64,000 nt of DNA from Paenibacillus peoriae. Lineage in GTDB: Bacteria > Bacillota > Bacilli > Paenibacillales > Paenibacillaceae. The notes beneath the pieces are model-generated. The model was not told where the DNA came from. It was given only the letters and a program-made list of their open reading frames with translations, and searched no databases. Positions 27,937 through 37,428 of the stretch are shown here, piece by piece (positions within the stretch are counted from its first letter, which is position 1; each line of letters opens with the position of its first letter). Location: assembly GCF_022531965.1 (NCBI RefSeq), contig NZ_CP092831.1, forward strand, positions 2,198,001-2,262,000, written 5' to 3'. The position numbers were made by a program, and so were the translations under genes.

Positions 27937-27959
27937 CGTTCCAATATGGGGGAAAAATA

Positions 27960-29177
27960 ATGGGTATTTTGGTGCAAAAATTTGGAGGAACCTCGCTTTC
28001 CACACCTGAAGCACGTAAACTTGTGTTGGAACATGTGAAGAGGGAGCTGGAACAAAATCTTCAATTGGTTGTTGTTGTGTCGGCCATGGGGAGAAAAGGA
28101 GAGCCTTATGCCACCGACACGCTGCTGGATTGGGCGGTGTCTAACGGCGACAGTCTGCCAAAGCGCGAACGGGATTTATTGCTGTGCTGTGGTGAAATTA
28201 TTTCTGCTGCTACATTATGCAGCCTGATGGAGAAGGAAGGTATTCCTGCTACAGTGCTAACTGGGGCACAGGCGGGCTTTATTACGGATGATCAATACGG
28301 CAATGCTCGTATTTTGGATATAAAGCCAGACCGTGTTGTTGAAGAGTTGAACCAAGGCAGAGTTGTCATTGTGACAGGTTTTCAGGGACAAACAGCAGAC
28401 GGTGATATGACTACCTTGGGTCGGGGAGGCAGCGATACGTCAGCTACTGCTCTAGGTGCTGCTCTACATGCAGATATGGTTGATATTTATACGGATGTGA
28501 ATGGTATATTGACCGCCGATCCGCGCATTGTGGAAAACGCAAAGCCGCTTACACATGTTAGCTATACGGAGATTTGTAATATGGCTCATCAGGGAGCAAA
28601 GGTTATCCATCCTCGTGCTGTTGAAATCGCCATGCAGGCTAATATCCCGGTCCGTGTTCGCTCTACCTTCTCCGAAGGAGAAGGTACGTTAGTTACCCAT
28701 CCGGAAGGCTTTAAAGACGTGCAGGCAGACATCGTAGACCGTTTCGTGACCGGTATTGCGTATGTTGGCAATGTCACTCAGATTAATGTTGAATTAAAGC
28801 CGGGTATGGAGCACTTGCAATTACAAGTGTTCAAATCTATGGCTGAACATGGAATCAGCGTTGATTTTATTAATGTAACGCCATCGGGGGCAGTTTATAC
28901 TGTGTTCGATTATGATGGAAGCAAAGCGGTTGAAGTATTGAACGGGTTGGGTCTAGAACCTAAGATACTGGCCGGATGTGCTAAAGTTTCTGTCATAGGC
29001 GGTGGTATCAACGGGGTACCGGGCATTATGGCGACGATTGTGGAGGCATTGGCAGAATCAGACGTACAGATCCTTCAATCCGCAGATTCCAACACGACGA
29101 TCTGGGTACTTGTTAAAAAAGAAGATATGGTGCAGGCTGTACGCGCATTGCATAATAAATTTGAACTCCATCAATAG
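27960..29177 (+). CDS. dapG: Aspartokinase (DapG type)
   Basis: Phosphorylates aspartate to start the DAP/lysine pathway; the B. subtilis homologue is inhibited by meso-DAP. The start at ATG 27960 gives the family N-terminus MGILVQKFGGTSLSTPEARK, with GGGGGA upstream, and 405 residues; the open frame continues upstream into asd but without a ribosome site. TTLGRGGSDTSATAL marks the kinase core and two ACT-type regulatory segments lie at the C-terminus (~265-400). It lies 23 bases after asd. Confidence 0.95.
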   Translation: MGILVQKFGGTSLSTPEARKLVLEHVKRELEQNLQLVVVVSAMGRKGEPYATDTLLDWAVSNGDSLPKRERDLLLCCGEIISAATLCSLMEKEGIPATVLTGAQAGFITDDQYGNARILDIKPDRVVEELNQGRVVIVTGFQGQTADGDMTTLGRGGSDTSATALGAALHADMVDIYTDVNGILTADPRIVENAKPLTHVSYTEICNMAHQGAKVIHPRAVEIAMQANIPVRVRSTFSEGEGTLVTHPEGFKDVQADIVDRFVTGIAYVGNVTQINVELKPGMEHLQLQVFKSMAEHGISVDFINVTPSGAVYTVFDYDGSKAVEVLNGLGLEPKILAGCAKVSVIGGGINGVPGIMATIVEALAESDVQILQSADSNTTIWVLVKKEDMVQAVRALHNKFELHQ

Positions 29178-29216
29178 GTGCATGGTCCGTGCTCGGATTT
29201 GCAAAAAGGAGGCAGC

Positions 29217-30098
29217 ATGGTGAACTTCGGCAGATTGATTACCGCGATGGTGACACCTTTTGATCAGCAAGGAGAGATTGACTGGACTGCATTGTCCTCG
29301 TTGATTGATTATTTAATAGAAGAACAGCATTCAGAGTCACTTGTTGTATCTGGAACAACAGGAGAGTCTCCTACCCTGAGCGATGATGAGAAAATCAAGT
29401 TGTTTGCTTTTGTTGTAGAAAAAGCAGCTGGACGATGTAAAATTATTGCCGGGACTGGCAGCAACAATACGCGTCACTCCATTCATCTTACCCGTGCCGC
29501 GGAGCAGGCAGGAGCAGATGGTGTTCTACTGGTAGTGCCATATTATAATAAACCGAATCAGGAAGGGATGTATCAGCATTTCGAAAGTATTGCAAACTCC
29601 ACATCCCTTCCAGCTATACTGTATAATGTTCCAAGCCGTACTGGAGCGAGTCTAACAGCTGAAACAACGCTGCGTCTTGCACAAATTCCAAATATTGTGG
29701 GAACCAAAGAATGTGCATCACTTGCGCAGGTTACACAGATTGCAGCGGCAGCGCCAGAGGGTTTTTTGGTTTATTCCGGGGATGATGCTTCTGGGTTGCC
29801 TGCTATGGCTGTAGGTGCTTATGGTATTATCAGCGTAGCGAGCCATGTGGTAGGTGCTGAAATGAAGCAGATGATCGATTCACTTGTAGGAGGACACTCG
29901 CAGGAGGCAGCAAAGTTGCATCAGCAGTTGTTCCCGATTTTCAAGGGTTTGTTTGGCTGTCCTCATCCTCTGCCTAATCCAGTGGCAGTAAAATATGCAT
30001 TGGAATTACGGGGGATTAGGGTTGGTTCGGTTCGGTTGCCGCTCATTCCTCCAACTGAGGATGAAGCGGAATTTATTAAGAAATTATTTACCCGCTAA
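29217..30098 (+). CDS. dapA: 4-hydroxy-tetrahydrodipicolinate synthase
   Basis: Condenses pyruvate with aspartate semialdehyde; its product is used for DAP/lysine and, in the mother cell, by SpoVFAB for dipicolinate. The 293-residue TIM barrel has SGTTGESPTLS, YNVPSRTG and the Schiff-base lysine in GTKECASL at about residue 163. The ATG at 29217 follows AAAAAGGAGG, so an in-frame ATG at 29178 is not needed. Clustering with spoVF and asd makes the whole locus a DPA/DAP supply unit. Confidence 0.96.
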   Translation: MVNFGRLITAMVTPFDQQGEIDWTALSSLIDYLIEEQHSESLVVSGTTGESPTLSDDEKIKLFAFVVEKAAGRCKIIAGTGSNNTRHSIHLTRAAEQAGADGVLLVVPYYNKPNQEGMYQHFESIANSTSLPAILYNVPSRTGASLTAETTLRLAQIPNIVGTKECASLAQVTQIAAAAPEGFLVYSGDDASGLPAMAVGAYGIISVASHVVGAEMKQMIDSLVGGHSQEAAKLHQQLFPIFKGLFGCPHPLPNPVAVKYALELRGIRVGSVRLPLIPPTEDEAEFIKKLFTR

Positions 30099-30134
30099 AG
30101 ACAAATAGGAATGTAGGATATTAATTAATACTAA

Positions 30135-30237
30135 GGAGTAACCTTGTTAAGGGCAGTCGGTAGGTACAAAACCGATAGAGTTTATTGTCTGACAAGGTCC
30201 TCCAGCATGAAGGACGTTCTTATAGGACGTCCTTTTT
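30135..30237 (+). ncRNA. Unidentified structured RNA element ending in a terminator
   Basis: The 349-base gap after dapA contains GGAG (30135-30138) and ACCTTGT (30141-30147) pairing with ACAAGGT (30192-30198) and CTCC (30200-30203), an 11-bp stem with a small internal loop. Inside is a TCGGT (30157-30161)/ACCGA (30171-30175) hairpin. A terminator follows: AAGGACGT (30210-30217) with ACGTCCTT (30227-30234) then T to 30237. The layout (multi-stem aptamer-like domain plus terminator) resembles a riboswitch or a small RNA, or a decorated 3' end of the dapA mRNA. I do not recognise the family. A separate promoter for rnjB lies downstream. Confidence 0.5.
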
Positions 30238-30327
30238 GCTGTGCTTTTAACCATGCATATAGATAAAATGACAGATACTAATGGTTTGAGACGGCAATGG
30301 GAAACCTAGCGTAACGAACAGGATGAC

Positions 30328-30357
30328 TTGTTTTTTCGTATTTTAATCATGTATAAT
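30328..30357 (+). promoter_or_regulatory. Sigma-A promoter of rnjB
   Basis: TTGTTT (30328-30333), 18-base spacer, TATAAT (30352-30357), about 90 bases upstream of the rnjB start. Confidence 0.7.
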
Positions 30358-30447
30358 GGGGTCAAGTGACTGGGTGCGGTATTTTTTTGAAAATTAAATA
30401 ACAAATCAAGGTACGACGTCCAACTACCATAGGAGGTTTAGATTCAT

Positions 30448-32127
30448 TTGTCTAAAAAAACAAACAACGATAAATTGATGATTTTCGCTTTGGGCGGCGT
30501 CGGTGAAATCGGGAAAAATATGTATGTCGTTCAATACGGCAATGACATTGTCGTGGTGGATTCCGGTCTGAAATTCCCGGAAGAGGACATGCTGGGCATT
30601 GATATCGTTATTCCTGATATTTCCTACCTTACAGAGAACCGCGACAAAGTAAGAGGCATTGTGCTGACTCATGGTCACGAGGACCATATCGGCGGTTTGC
30701 CTTACGTGTTGAAACATTTGAATGTACCAGTATATGGTACCAAATTGACGCTGGGATTGGTGGAAAACAAGCTGAAGGAAGCGAATCTGCTTGGTGAAAC
30801 CAAACGTATTTTGATCAATGCTGATTCCGAAATCAAGCTGGGTTCCACACTAAAAGCAACCTTCTTCAGAACCAACCATAGTATTCCGGATTCTGTAGGT
30901 GTATGTATTGATACTCCTGAAGGCGCTGTTGTTCATACTGGTGACTTCAAATTTGACCATACTCCGGTGAACGGACAATATGCAGATTTGCAGCGTATGG
31001 CTGAAATTGGCACACGTGGCGTACTGGCTCTTTTGTCAGACAGTACGAATGCCGAGAAACCGGGCTTTACACCTTCGGAAAAGAGCGTTGGTATTGTGCT
31101 GGAAGACATTTTCCGCAAGTCGAGACAGCGTGTGGTCGTAGCCACTTTTGCTTCTAACGTACATCGTATTCAGCAGGTAATTAATGCTGCTGAAGCAACG
31201 GGACGTAAAGTAACAGTTATTGGTCGAAGCATGGTTAATGTCGTAGGCATTGCTTCGGACTTGGGCTATTTGGAAATTCCGGATGGAATGCTGATTGAGC
31301 CTGAAGAAGTTGGCAAAATGTCAGCGGACCGTGTAGTTATTCTCTGCACAGGCAGTCAGGGCGAACCGATGTCCGCTTTGACAAGAATGGCTCGTTCCAC
31401 ACATCGAAAGGTTGACATTCTTCCAGGGGATTCAGTCATCATTGCAGCTACTCCGGTACCGGGTAATGAAAAATACGTTGGACGCACAATTGATGAACTG
31501 TTCCGTCTGGGTGCCAATGTATATTACAGCGCAGCTAATCCAGGTATTCACGTTTCTGGACACGGAAGCCAGGAAGAACTTAAGCTGATGCTGAATCTGA
31601 TGAAACCAAAGTTCTTCTTGCCAATTCATGGTGAGTTCAGAATGCAACGTCGTCACGCCCTTCTTGCTGAAGGCGTAGGTATTGAGCCTGAAAATATCTT
31701 CATCACGGATATCGGTGAAGTCATTGAAATTCAGAATGGCGGAGCACGCAGAGCTGGTAAAGTTACAGCAGGTAACGTACTGATCGATGGACTAGGCGTA
31801 GGGGATGTAGGAAATATCGTATTGCGCGACCGTAAATTGCTGTCACAGGACGGTATTTTGGTGGTGGTTGTCACGCTGAGTAAGCAAGACGGAACGATTA
31901 AATCGGGTCCAGATATCATTTCCCGCGGTTTCGTTTATGTCCGTGAATCGGAAGGTTTGCTTGATGAAGCGAATCGTATTGTCTCAAGTACCCTGCATAA
32001 GCTCATGAGTGAAAATGTAAATGAATGGGCTTCCCTCAAGACAAATGTCAAGGATGCACTGGGTCGCTTCTTGTATGAGCAAACTCGTCGCAGACCGATG
32101 ATCCTGCCAATTATAATGGAAGTGTGA
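30448..32127 (+). CDS. rnjB: Ribonuclease J (RnjB position)
   Basis: Metallo-beta-lactamase/beta-CASP ribonuclease with 5'-3' exonuclease and endonuclease activity in RNA decay and rRNA maturation. The 559 residues include the full zinc motif HGHEDHIGG (H75, H77, D79, H80), a HTGDFKFDHTP segment, beta-CASP motifs (FASNVHRIQQV, HVSGHGSQEELKLM, FLPIHGEFRM) and the RNase J C-terminal domain. Start is TTG 30448 with AGGAGG. By synteny (dapA-rnjB-tepA) it is the J2 counterpart, yet it keeps the complete catalytic motif that B. subtilis J2 has lost as I recall it. Confidence 0.93.
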   Translation: MSKKTNNDKLMIFALGGVGEIGKNMYVVQYGNDIVVVDSGLKFPEEDMLGIDIVIPDISYLTENRDKVRGIVLTHGHEDHIGGLPYVLKHLNVPVYGTKLTLGLVENKLKEANLLGETKRILINADSEIKLGSTLKATFFRTNHSIPDSVGVCIDTPEGAVVHTGDFKFDHTPVNGQYADLQRMAEIGTRGVLALLSDSTNAEKPGFTPSEKSVGIVLEDIFRKSRQRVVVATFASNVHRIQQVINAAEATGRKVTVIGRSMVNVVGIASDLGYLEIPDGMLIEPEEVGKMSADRVVILCTGSQGEPMSALTRMARSTHRKVDILPGDSVIIAATPVPGNEKYVGRTIDELFRLGANVYYSAANPGIHVSGHGSQEELKLMLNLMKPKFFLPIHGEFRMQRRHALLAEGVGIEPENIFITDIGEVIEIQNGGARRAGKVTAGNVLIDGLGVGDVGNIVLRDRKLLSQDGILVVVVTLSKQDGTIKSGPDIISRGFVYVRESEGLLDEANRIVSSTLHKLMSENVNEWASLKTNVKDALGRFLYEQTRRRPMILPIIMEV

Positions 32128-32185
32128 TTCAATTGAAATTTGTTCAAAAACCTGAATTAAAAACTTAAGTCACAGGCACACAGTC

Positions 32186-32240
32186 GCCTCTCTTCCCGCA
32201 GGAAATATTGGACGGTTTCCGCGGAAGGAGAGGCTTTTTT
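32186..32240 (+). terminator. rnjB terminator
   Basis: GCCTCTC at 32186 pairs with GAGAGGC ending at 32234, with TTCC/GGAA and AGGAAA/TTTCC pairing further in, followed by T6. Confidence 0.9.
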
Positions 32241-32272
32241 GATTTTTCGGGGCAAGGAAAAGCATGGGGGTA

Positions 32273-32304
32273 GGTATAAAATATTCCATTTACATCCCAT
32301 ACTA
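32273..32304 (+). promoter_or_regulatory. Possible sigma-G-type promoter of tepA
   Basis: CATACTA (32298-32304) is a textbook forespore -10; GGTATA (32273-32278) could serve as -35 with a 19-base spacer, one or two positions off consensus. A role of TepA in spores is known for B. subtilis, which makes a forespore promoter reasonable, but the -35 is poor. Confidence 0.4.
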
Positions 32305-32356
32305 TAGGGTGACTACGGGTCATATAGATGCGTAAAGCGAAAGGAAGATCACCCAT

Positions 32357-33205
32357 ATGGAACAATACAGCAATCTATCATCTGGCAACGAGGAAACGGA
32401 AACGCCAGATCAACCAGAAATTGGGCAAAGACCCGCGTTACCTGCTATGGAGGCTTTGCAGCAACTGGGTCAAACCTCCATGCCTGGAGGCGAGTCCAAT
32501 ATTTTTTGCATGACGATTATCGGTCAGATTGAAGGGCATCTCATTTTACCGCCTCAAAACAAAACGACAAAATATGAGCACATTATTCCCCAACTGGTAG
32601 CGGCAGAACAAAATCCTCGTATCGAAGGATTAATGATTTTGCTGAATACAGTTGGTGGTGATGTAGAGGCAGGACTGGCTATTGCTGAAATGATCGCATC
32701 GATGAGTAAACCAACGGTGACCATTGTGATAGGCGGGGGGCACAGCATCGGTGTGCCGATTGCTGTGTCTTCCACTTATTCCTACATTGCGGAGAGTGCG
32801 ACGATGACCATTCATCCTATTCGTATGAGCGGACTGGTCATTGGAGTCCCACAGACTTTTGAATATATGGAAAAAATGCAGGAGCGTGTCGTACGCTTTG
32901 TCGTTTCTCATTCTCGTATTACAGAAGAGCAGTTTAAGGAATTGATGTTTAAAACCGGTGAGTTAAACCGCGATATTGGTACAGCGGTTGGGGGAGCCGA
33001 TGCAGTGAAGTATGGATTGATGGACGCGGTTGGAGGGATCGGAGAGGCTTTAAAACAGCTGAACACCATTATTGAAACGCGGCGTCAGCAAAACGGGAAC
33101 GCTGGGATCCAACAGCAGGCTCCGTATGCTCCTTTTATTCCCAGTGCCACAGGAACTCCTACAGAGACACTGTCAGGGGAGCATAGCGGGGAGCTATCTC
33201 AATGA
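32357..33205 (+). CDS. tepA: TepA, ClpP-like serine protease
   Basis: ClpP-fold protein (COG0740 type) originally named translocation-enhancing protein; in B. subtilis it is linked to breakdown of small acid-soluble spore proteins during outgrowth. The 282 residues hold [20 protein letters not shown], the nucleophile segment [11 protein letters not shown] (about S130) and the following TIHPIRMSG (about H153). The first ~45 and last ~40 residues are low-complexity tails. ATG 32357 follows AAGGAAG. It overlaps ylzJ by ATGA and precedes spoIIIE, the B. subtilis order. Confidence 0.93.
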   Translation: MEQYSNLSSGNEETETPDQPEIGQRPALPAMEALQQLGQTSMPGGESNIFCMTIIGQIEGHLILPPQNKTTKYEHIIPQLVAAEQNPRIEGLMILLNTVGGDVEAGLAIAEMIASMSKPTVTIVIGGGHSIGVPIAVSSTYSYIAESATMTIHPIRMSGLVIGVPQTFEYMEKMQERVVRFVVSHSRITEEQFKELMFKTGELNRDIGTAVGGADAVKYGLMDAVGGIGEALKQLNTIIETRRQQNGNAGIQQQAPYAPFIPSATGTPTETLSGEHSGELSQ

Positions 33206-33414
33206 CATTATATACTGTAATGCCAATGGAAATGGTGTGGCAAGGGATGTGGAAAGAGGCTGAGGAGCTTGCAGAGGTTCGAGTAGACGGTCTACTTATG
33301 CAGGTACAGCCGCTTGAAAGTCGTCGGGGGATCATTGTACGGTTGTTGGACTGCCCGCTGGAAGCCTACCTGAATCCGCGTTATGGACCCGGTCAAGTCA
33401 TCGAATGGTCGTAG
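33202..33414 (+). CDS. ylzJ: YlzJ-like small protein
   Basis: A 70-residue protein overlapping tepA by 4 bases; its position between tepA and spoIIIE and the sequence [15 protein letters not shown] with the C-terminal [15 protein letters not shown] match the YlzJ-like family. Function is unknown. No signal peptide or membrane segment is visible. Coupled translation with tepA suggests a shared role. Confidence 0.88.
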   Translation: MTLYTVMPMEMVWQGMWKEAEELAEVRVDGLLMQVQPLESRRGIIVRLLDCPLEAYLNPRYGPGQVIEWS

Positions 33415-33485
33415 AAGGTGTCGAATAGTATAGAAATCGGTCATTTACTGCTGAAAAAGAACATATGTGCGGATACCGGGTGACG

Positions 33486-33494
33486 TGGTATAAT
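33486..33494 (+). promoter_or_regulatory. Extended -10 promoter before ftsK/spoIIIE
   Basis: TGGTATAAT fits TGnTATAAT. The hexamer 17-18 bases upstream is poor. It lies ~24 bases before the start codon, so the leader would be short, with GGGGGGTGA as ribosome site. Confidence 0.55.
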
Positions 33495-33517
33495 ATTCTT
33501 CTGGGGGGTGACCTTGT

Positions 33518-36190
33518 ATGTCCAGAAGAAGAAAAAGAAAAAAGAAAGCCGCATTTGGCGGAGTTCTAAAATTTGAAATTTACGGCATTGTGCTGATTAC
33601 ATTAGCGGTCATTGCGTTGTCGGGTGAAGCGGCAGTTGGTCGGTCGCTATCCAAGATGTTTGGGCTCGTATTGGGGAAATTCTATTTTGTTATCCCTCTG
33701 ATTGGCATTTATTATGGTCTGATGGTGATGATTCACCGCAAGTGGCCGAACCAGTGGAACTCGCGTAAAACGGGTTTGCTCCTGTTGGTATTTGCCTTTA
33801 CACTTATGAGTTCTATTTCATCTATGGAGCAGCGTTTGGGGCCGATCAACGCGCTTCAGCCGGGCGGAGTGATGACCCAGATACATATAGATATGCGCGA
33901 GCAGTTGCTGTCGCCTGATCAGCAGGGCCATTCCTCAATGCTGAACAAGGATATCAGCGGGGGTTACGTAGGCGCGTTGCAGCTTACTGTTCTGTTGTGG
34001 CTGTTTGGTCTCACGGGAGCTAAACTGATCATGATTGTTATGTTCGTCATTTGTTTCATGCTGATGACCCAACTGTCCTATGTGGATTTGGTGCGGATTG
34101 TAAAAACCAAGCTGCTAGCAGCTGGGGGAAGTGTGCGCAAAAAATGGACTGGTAAAGCTACTCCGCTTTCGGCATCTAGCAAAGGTAATGGAAATAGAAA
34201 GATCAAGTCTGAGCCGATTCCTGCCTATGAGGAAGACATGGATGATGACTTTGACGAAATGCAGCCTCCTGCACGCAAACAACCGATTTTCTTTCAGTTG
34301 TTTGGTCTTAAGAATTCAGATAAAGCGGACAAGGAAGAGCATTCCGTCGATGAGGATGATCATGATTTTCCATATGAAGCTGAGGACGCGCAGGCCCAGT
34401 GGAGAAACGGCAACCAGAGTGAAGAGGTGTCTGACGTAGTCGAACACGCTGAGCAGGAAGCTGCAATTCCGGTAAAAAGGTCGCCGATTATTAGGGATTT
34501 CTTCGAACAAGTAAAGCATGAGGAAAGAAGAACGGAAGCTGAATTTGGAGAGTCCCTGACAGGGGCAGAGCAGACGACTTCCGTTATTGACGAACCCCTG
34601 GATGATGACTTTGTGGGTGCCAATGCGAATAAGGATATGGATGATTCGACTACGATCCAGGGGACATTAGAAGGTGCTCAGGGACAAGCTCAGACGATTG
34701 CAACTGGGGTGGCAGGCGAAGAGGTTGAAGGTACCCATACAGCTATCCCGGCTCAACCGCCGCCTAAACCGTACAAGCTACCATCGTTTCGTTTGCTTGC
34801 TAAACCACAAAATGCAGGCAAAGGTATGGGACAAAAGGATTATATGCAAACGGCACGCAAACTGGAAGCAACGCTGGAAAGCTTCGGTGTGCGGGCGAAG
34901 GTGCTGGAGGTTGTCCGTGGCCCTGCCGTAACACGTTATGAAATTCAGCCGGACATTGGAGTGAAGGTCAGCCGTATTGTGAGTCTGACGGATGACATTG
35001 CGCTTGCGCTTGCTGCCAAAGATATCCGTATGGAGGCTCCAATTCCTGGAAAATCTGCTATCGGAATTGAGGTTCCGAATAATGAAGTTTCCATTGTAAC
35101 GATGCGTGAGGTAATGGAGACAACCGTTTTCCAGGAGTCAGCTTCCAGCTTGTCTATTGCATTCGGACGTGATATTGCAGGACAGACGATTGTCGGTAAT
35201 TTGGCCAAGATGCCCCATCTTCTTGTAGCTGGGGCAACAGGTTCGGGTAAATCAGTGTGTATCAATGGGATCATCACGAGTATTTTGTACAAAGCAAAGC
35301 CGGATGAGGTCAAATTTTTGATGGTCGATCCTAAAATGGTGGAGTTGAACGTGTACAACGGAATCCCGCATTTGTTGGCTCCGGTCGTGACTGATCCAAA
35401 GCGTGCCTCACTTGCATTGAAGAAAATTGTAGTTGAAATGGAAAAAAGGTATGAGTTATTTTCCAAATCAGGAACCCGTAATATTGAGGGATACAATAAT
35501 TTGATGAAAGATAACCCGGATGCATTTCTGCCTTACATCGTCGTTATTGTGGACGAGTTGGCAGATTTAATGATGGTAGCTGCGGGAGATGTGGAGGATG
35601 CGATTGCACGACTTGCCCAAATGGCGCGTGCAGCAGGCATCCACCTTATCATTGCAACGCAAAGACCTTCGGTTGACGTAATTACCGGGGTAATTAAAGC
35701 CAATATTCCTTCACGTATTGCCTTCGGCGTTTCCTCGCAGGTAGATTCCCGTACTATATTGGATATGGGTGGAGCCGAGAAGCTGCTCGGACGTGGTGAT
35801 ATGCTGTTCATGCCAATGGGTGCTTCTAAACCAGTCCGCGTTCAGGGAGCGTTCATGAGCGATCAAGAAGTCGAAAATATTGTTAACTATGTACGTGAAC
35901 AGGGTGAAGCGCAGTATGATGAGACGCTAGTGCCGGAGGTGGAAGAGGTATCGGCTGATGCAGATGAAATGCTGGATGAGCTGTACGATCAGGCTGTCAA
36001 CATCATTTTAGAGGCTAAACAAGCTTCCGTTTCGCTCCTTCAGCGCCGTATGCGGATCGGTTATACACGTGCTGCTCGACTGATTGACTCCATGGAAGCT
36101 CGCGGAGTCATCGGCCCTTACGAGGGCAGCAAGCCCCGTGAGGTTCTTATCTCAATGGAGCAATATCAGCAAAATAAAGTTAGTTCCTAA
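33518..36190 (+). CDS. spoIIIE: DNA translocase FtsK/SpoIIIE
   Basis: Hexameric membrane-anchored DNA pump that moves chromosomes through division or sporulation septa. The 890-residue chain has four membrane helices in the first ~190 residues, an acidic, low-complexity linker (~200-430), then the motor: Walker A GATGSGKS at about 573-580, Walker [12 protein letters not shown], and the C-terminal winged-helix gamma domain ([19 protein letters not shown]) that reads DNA orientation sequences. ATG at 33518. Position after tepA-ylzJ is the SpoIIIE locus; whether it also serves vegetative division cannot be read here. Confidence 0.95.
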   Translation: MSRRRKRKKKAAFGGVLKFEIYGIVLITLAVIALSGEAAVGRSLSKMFGLVLGKFYFVIPLIGIYYGLMVMIHRKWPNQWNSRKTGLLLLVFAFTLMSSISSMEQRLGPINALQPGGVMTQIHIDMREQLLSPDQQGHSSMLNKDISGGYVGALQLTVLLWLFGLTGAKLIMIVMFVICFMLMTQLSYVDLVRIVKTKLLAAGGSVRKKWTGKATPLSASSKGNGNRKIKSEPIPAYEEDMDDDFDEMQPPARKQPIFFQLFGLKNSDKADKEEHSVDEDDHDFPYEAEDAQAQWRNGNQSEEVSDVVEHAEQEAAIPVKRSPIIRDFFEQVKHEERRTEAEFGESLTGAEQTTSVIDEPLDDDFVGANANKDMDDSTTIQGTLEGAQGQAQTIATGVAGEEVEGTHTAIPAQPPPKPYKLPSFRLLAKPQNAGKGMGQKDYMQTARKLEATLESFGVRAKVLEVVRGPAVTRYEIQPDIGVKVSRIVSLTDDIALALAAKDIRMEAPIPGKSAIGIEVPNNEVSIVTMREVMETTVFQESASSLSIAFGRDIAGQTIVGNLAKMPHLLVAGATGSGKSVCINGIITSILYKAKPDEVKFLMVDPKMVELNVYNGIPHLLAPVVTDPKRASLALKKIVVEMEKRYELFSKSGTRNIEGYNNLMKDNPDAFLPYIVVIVDELADLMMVAAGDVEDAIARLAQMARAAGIHLIIATQRPSVDVITGVIKANIPSRIAFGVSSQVDSRTILDMGGAEKLLGRGDMLFMPMGASKPVRVQGAFMSDQEVENIVNYVREQGEAQYDETLVPEVEEVSADADEMLDELYDQAVNIILEAKQASVSLLQRRMRIGYTRAARLIDSMEARGVIGPYEGSKPREVLISMEQYQQNKVSS

Positions 36191-36218
36191 GCATTATCTC
36201 TATCCAGCACTACATTAA

Positions 36219-36285
36219 AACGCTGTTCGTTCGCAAGGTAGTTGTTCTAAAATGACAACTCCAAGTGTACAAACAGCGTTTTTTT
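36219..36285 (+). terminator. spoIIIE terminator
   Basis: AACGCTGTT (36219-36227) is perfectly complementary to AACAGCGTT (36272-36280), followed by T7 to 36285; an inner AGTTGT/ACAACT stem (36240-36245/36255-36260) sits in the loop. Confidence 0.9.
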
Positions 36286-36337
36286 GTGATGTTTTTTTGA
36301 GGTGTGGCGACTACCTGCTGAAAGAAGATTAAAAGGG

Positions 36338-36368
36338 TGAATAGCTTTAAGCGGAGCTTGTCATAATA
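36338..36368 (+). promoter_or_regulatory. Sigma-G-type (forespore) promoter of sleB
   Basis: TGAATA (36338-36343), 18-base spacer, CATAATA (36362-36368): a close match to the forespore consensus TGnATA / CATnnTA. It lies ~50 bases upstream of the sleB ATG. Confidence 0.7.
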
Positions 36369-36416
36369 AACGTAGCCATCCTGTTAATCCCACAAAAGAA
36401 AGGTAGAGCGCAGCAT

Positions 36417-37268
36417 ATGAAAAAGACAATGGTCTGGATTTGCACGGGTATCCTCGCAGCCTCGGCTATTACGTACACAGGACTTTTTAAAAATGACTCT
36501 GCACAGCAGCAAGCAGAGTCGCTCAGCACACAGCAGAAAGTACAAGCGGCGCAACCATCCGAGCCGACATTCAGCTCGGGAGCGGTTGATTTTGGATCTT
36601 ACGGTCAGGATGTATATGAGTTGCAATCACGTTTGAAGTTGCTGGGCTTTTTTGGCGGGAAAGTGGACAGCCATTTTGGCAGCAGTACACTAAAAGCTGT
36701 TAAAGGTTTTCAAAAGGAATTTGGTATCCGTCCCGATGGAGTGGTCGGAGCAAAGACGAAATTAAAGCTGGTGAATGCTACCCCTAACTGGAAGCCAACG
36801 GAAACTCCTATGCATCGTAACAATCAAGGTTCCGCTCAGGGACAGACAGCGGGCAATAATGATAAAGCGGATCAAAATGATGAAACAATGGGTTCGGCCA
36901 ACACCATGGGACTATCTGCAAACGATCTTAAGATTTTGGCTAATGCGGTCTACGGTGAATCCCGTGGCGAGCCCTTTGAAGGGCAGGTTGCCGTGGCGGC
37001 GGTTATTTTGAACAGGGTTAAATCACCTAGTTTTCCAAATACACCATCTGGGGTGGTTTTCCAGCCGGGGGCCTTTACAGCTGTAGCAGACGGACAAATC
37101 TGGCTTACGCCGAATGAAACTGCACAGAAGGCAGTACGACAGGCGCTGAACGGCTGGGACCCAAGCGGAGGATGTCTCTATTATTTTAATCCAAAAACAG
37201 CCACCTCCAAATGGATTTGGACCCGTCCGCAGGTGAAAACCATCGGGGAACATATTTTTTGCATGTAA
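36417..37268 (+). CDS. sleB: Spore cortex-lytic enzyme SleB (germination)
   Basis: Lytic transglycosylase stored in the dormant spore that degrades cortex peptidoglycan on germination. The 283 residues comprise an N-terminal signal/anchor helix (~5-25), a PG_binding_1 domain (~57-120, YELQSRLKLLGFFGG...STLKAVKGFQ), a low-complexity linker and the Hydrolase_2 catalytic domain (~168-283) with E181 in AVYGESRGEP and the ending CLYYFNPKTATSKWIW. SleB normally pairs with YpeB encoded next to it; no ypeB is in this window. A forespore promoter lies upstream and a terminator follows, so it is monocistronic. Confidence 0.93.
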   Translation: MKKTMVWICTGILAASAITYTGLFKNDSAQQQAESLSTQQKVQAAQPSEPTFSSGAVDFGSYGQDVYELQSRLKLLGFFGGKVDSHFGSSTLKAVKGFQKEFGIRPDGVVGAKTKLKLVNATPNWKPTETPMHRNNQGSAQGQTAGNNDKADQNDETMGSANTMGLSANDLKILANAVYGESRGEPFEGQVAVAAVILNRVKSPSFPNTPSGVVFQPGAFTAVADGQIWLTPNETAQKAVRQALNGWDPSGGCLYYFNPKTATSKWIWTRPQVKTIGEHIFCM

Positions 37269-37274
37269 AACGCC

Positions 37275-37316
37275 GAAGCAGCCGGGAGCTTGTCTCCGGT
37301 TGCTTCTTGGCTTTTG
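37275..37316 (+). terminator. sleB terminator
   Basis: GAAGCAGCCGG (from 37275) pairs with CCGGTTGCTTC (to 37306) with one wobble and a bulge; TTGGCTTTT follows. Confidence 0.7.
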
Positions 37317-37428
37317 CATGGTTAGAATAAAGATTGGTACACTTTACCTCTTTACAGGAGGACGATTTACAGCAGCTAATGCTAATCAAAGGCTAGACGC
37401 CAATTGACGTCACAAAGGAGTTTTGGAC

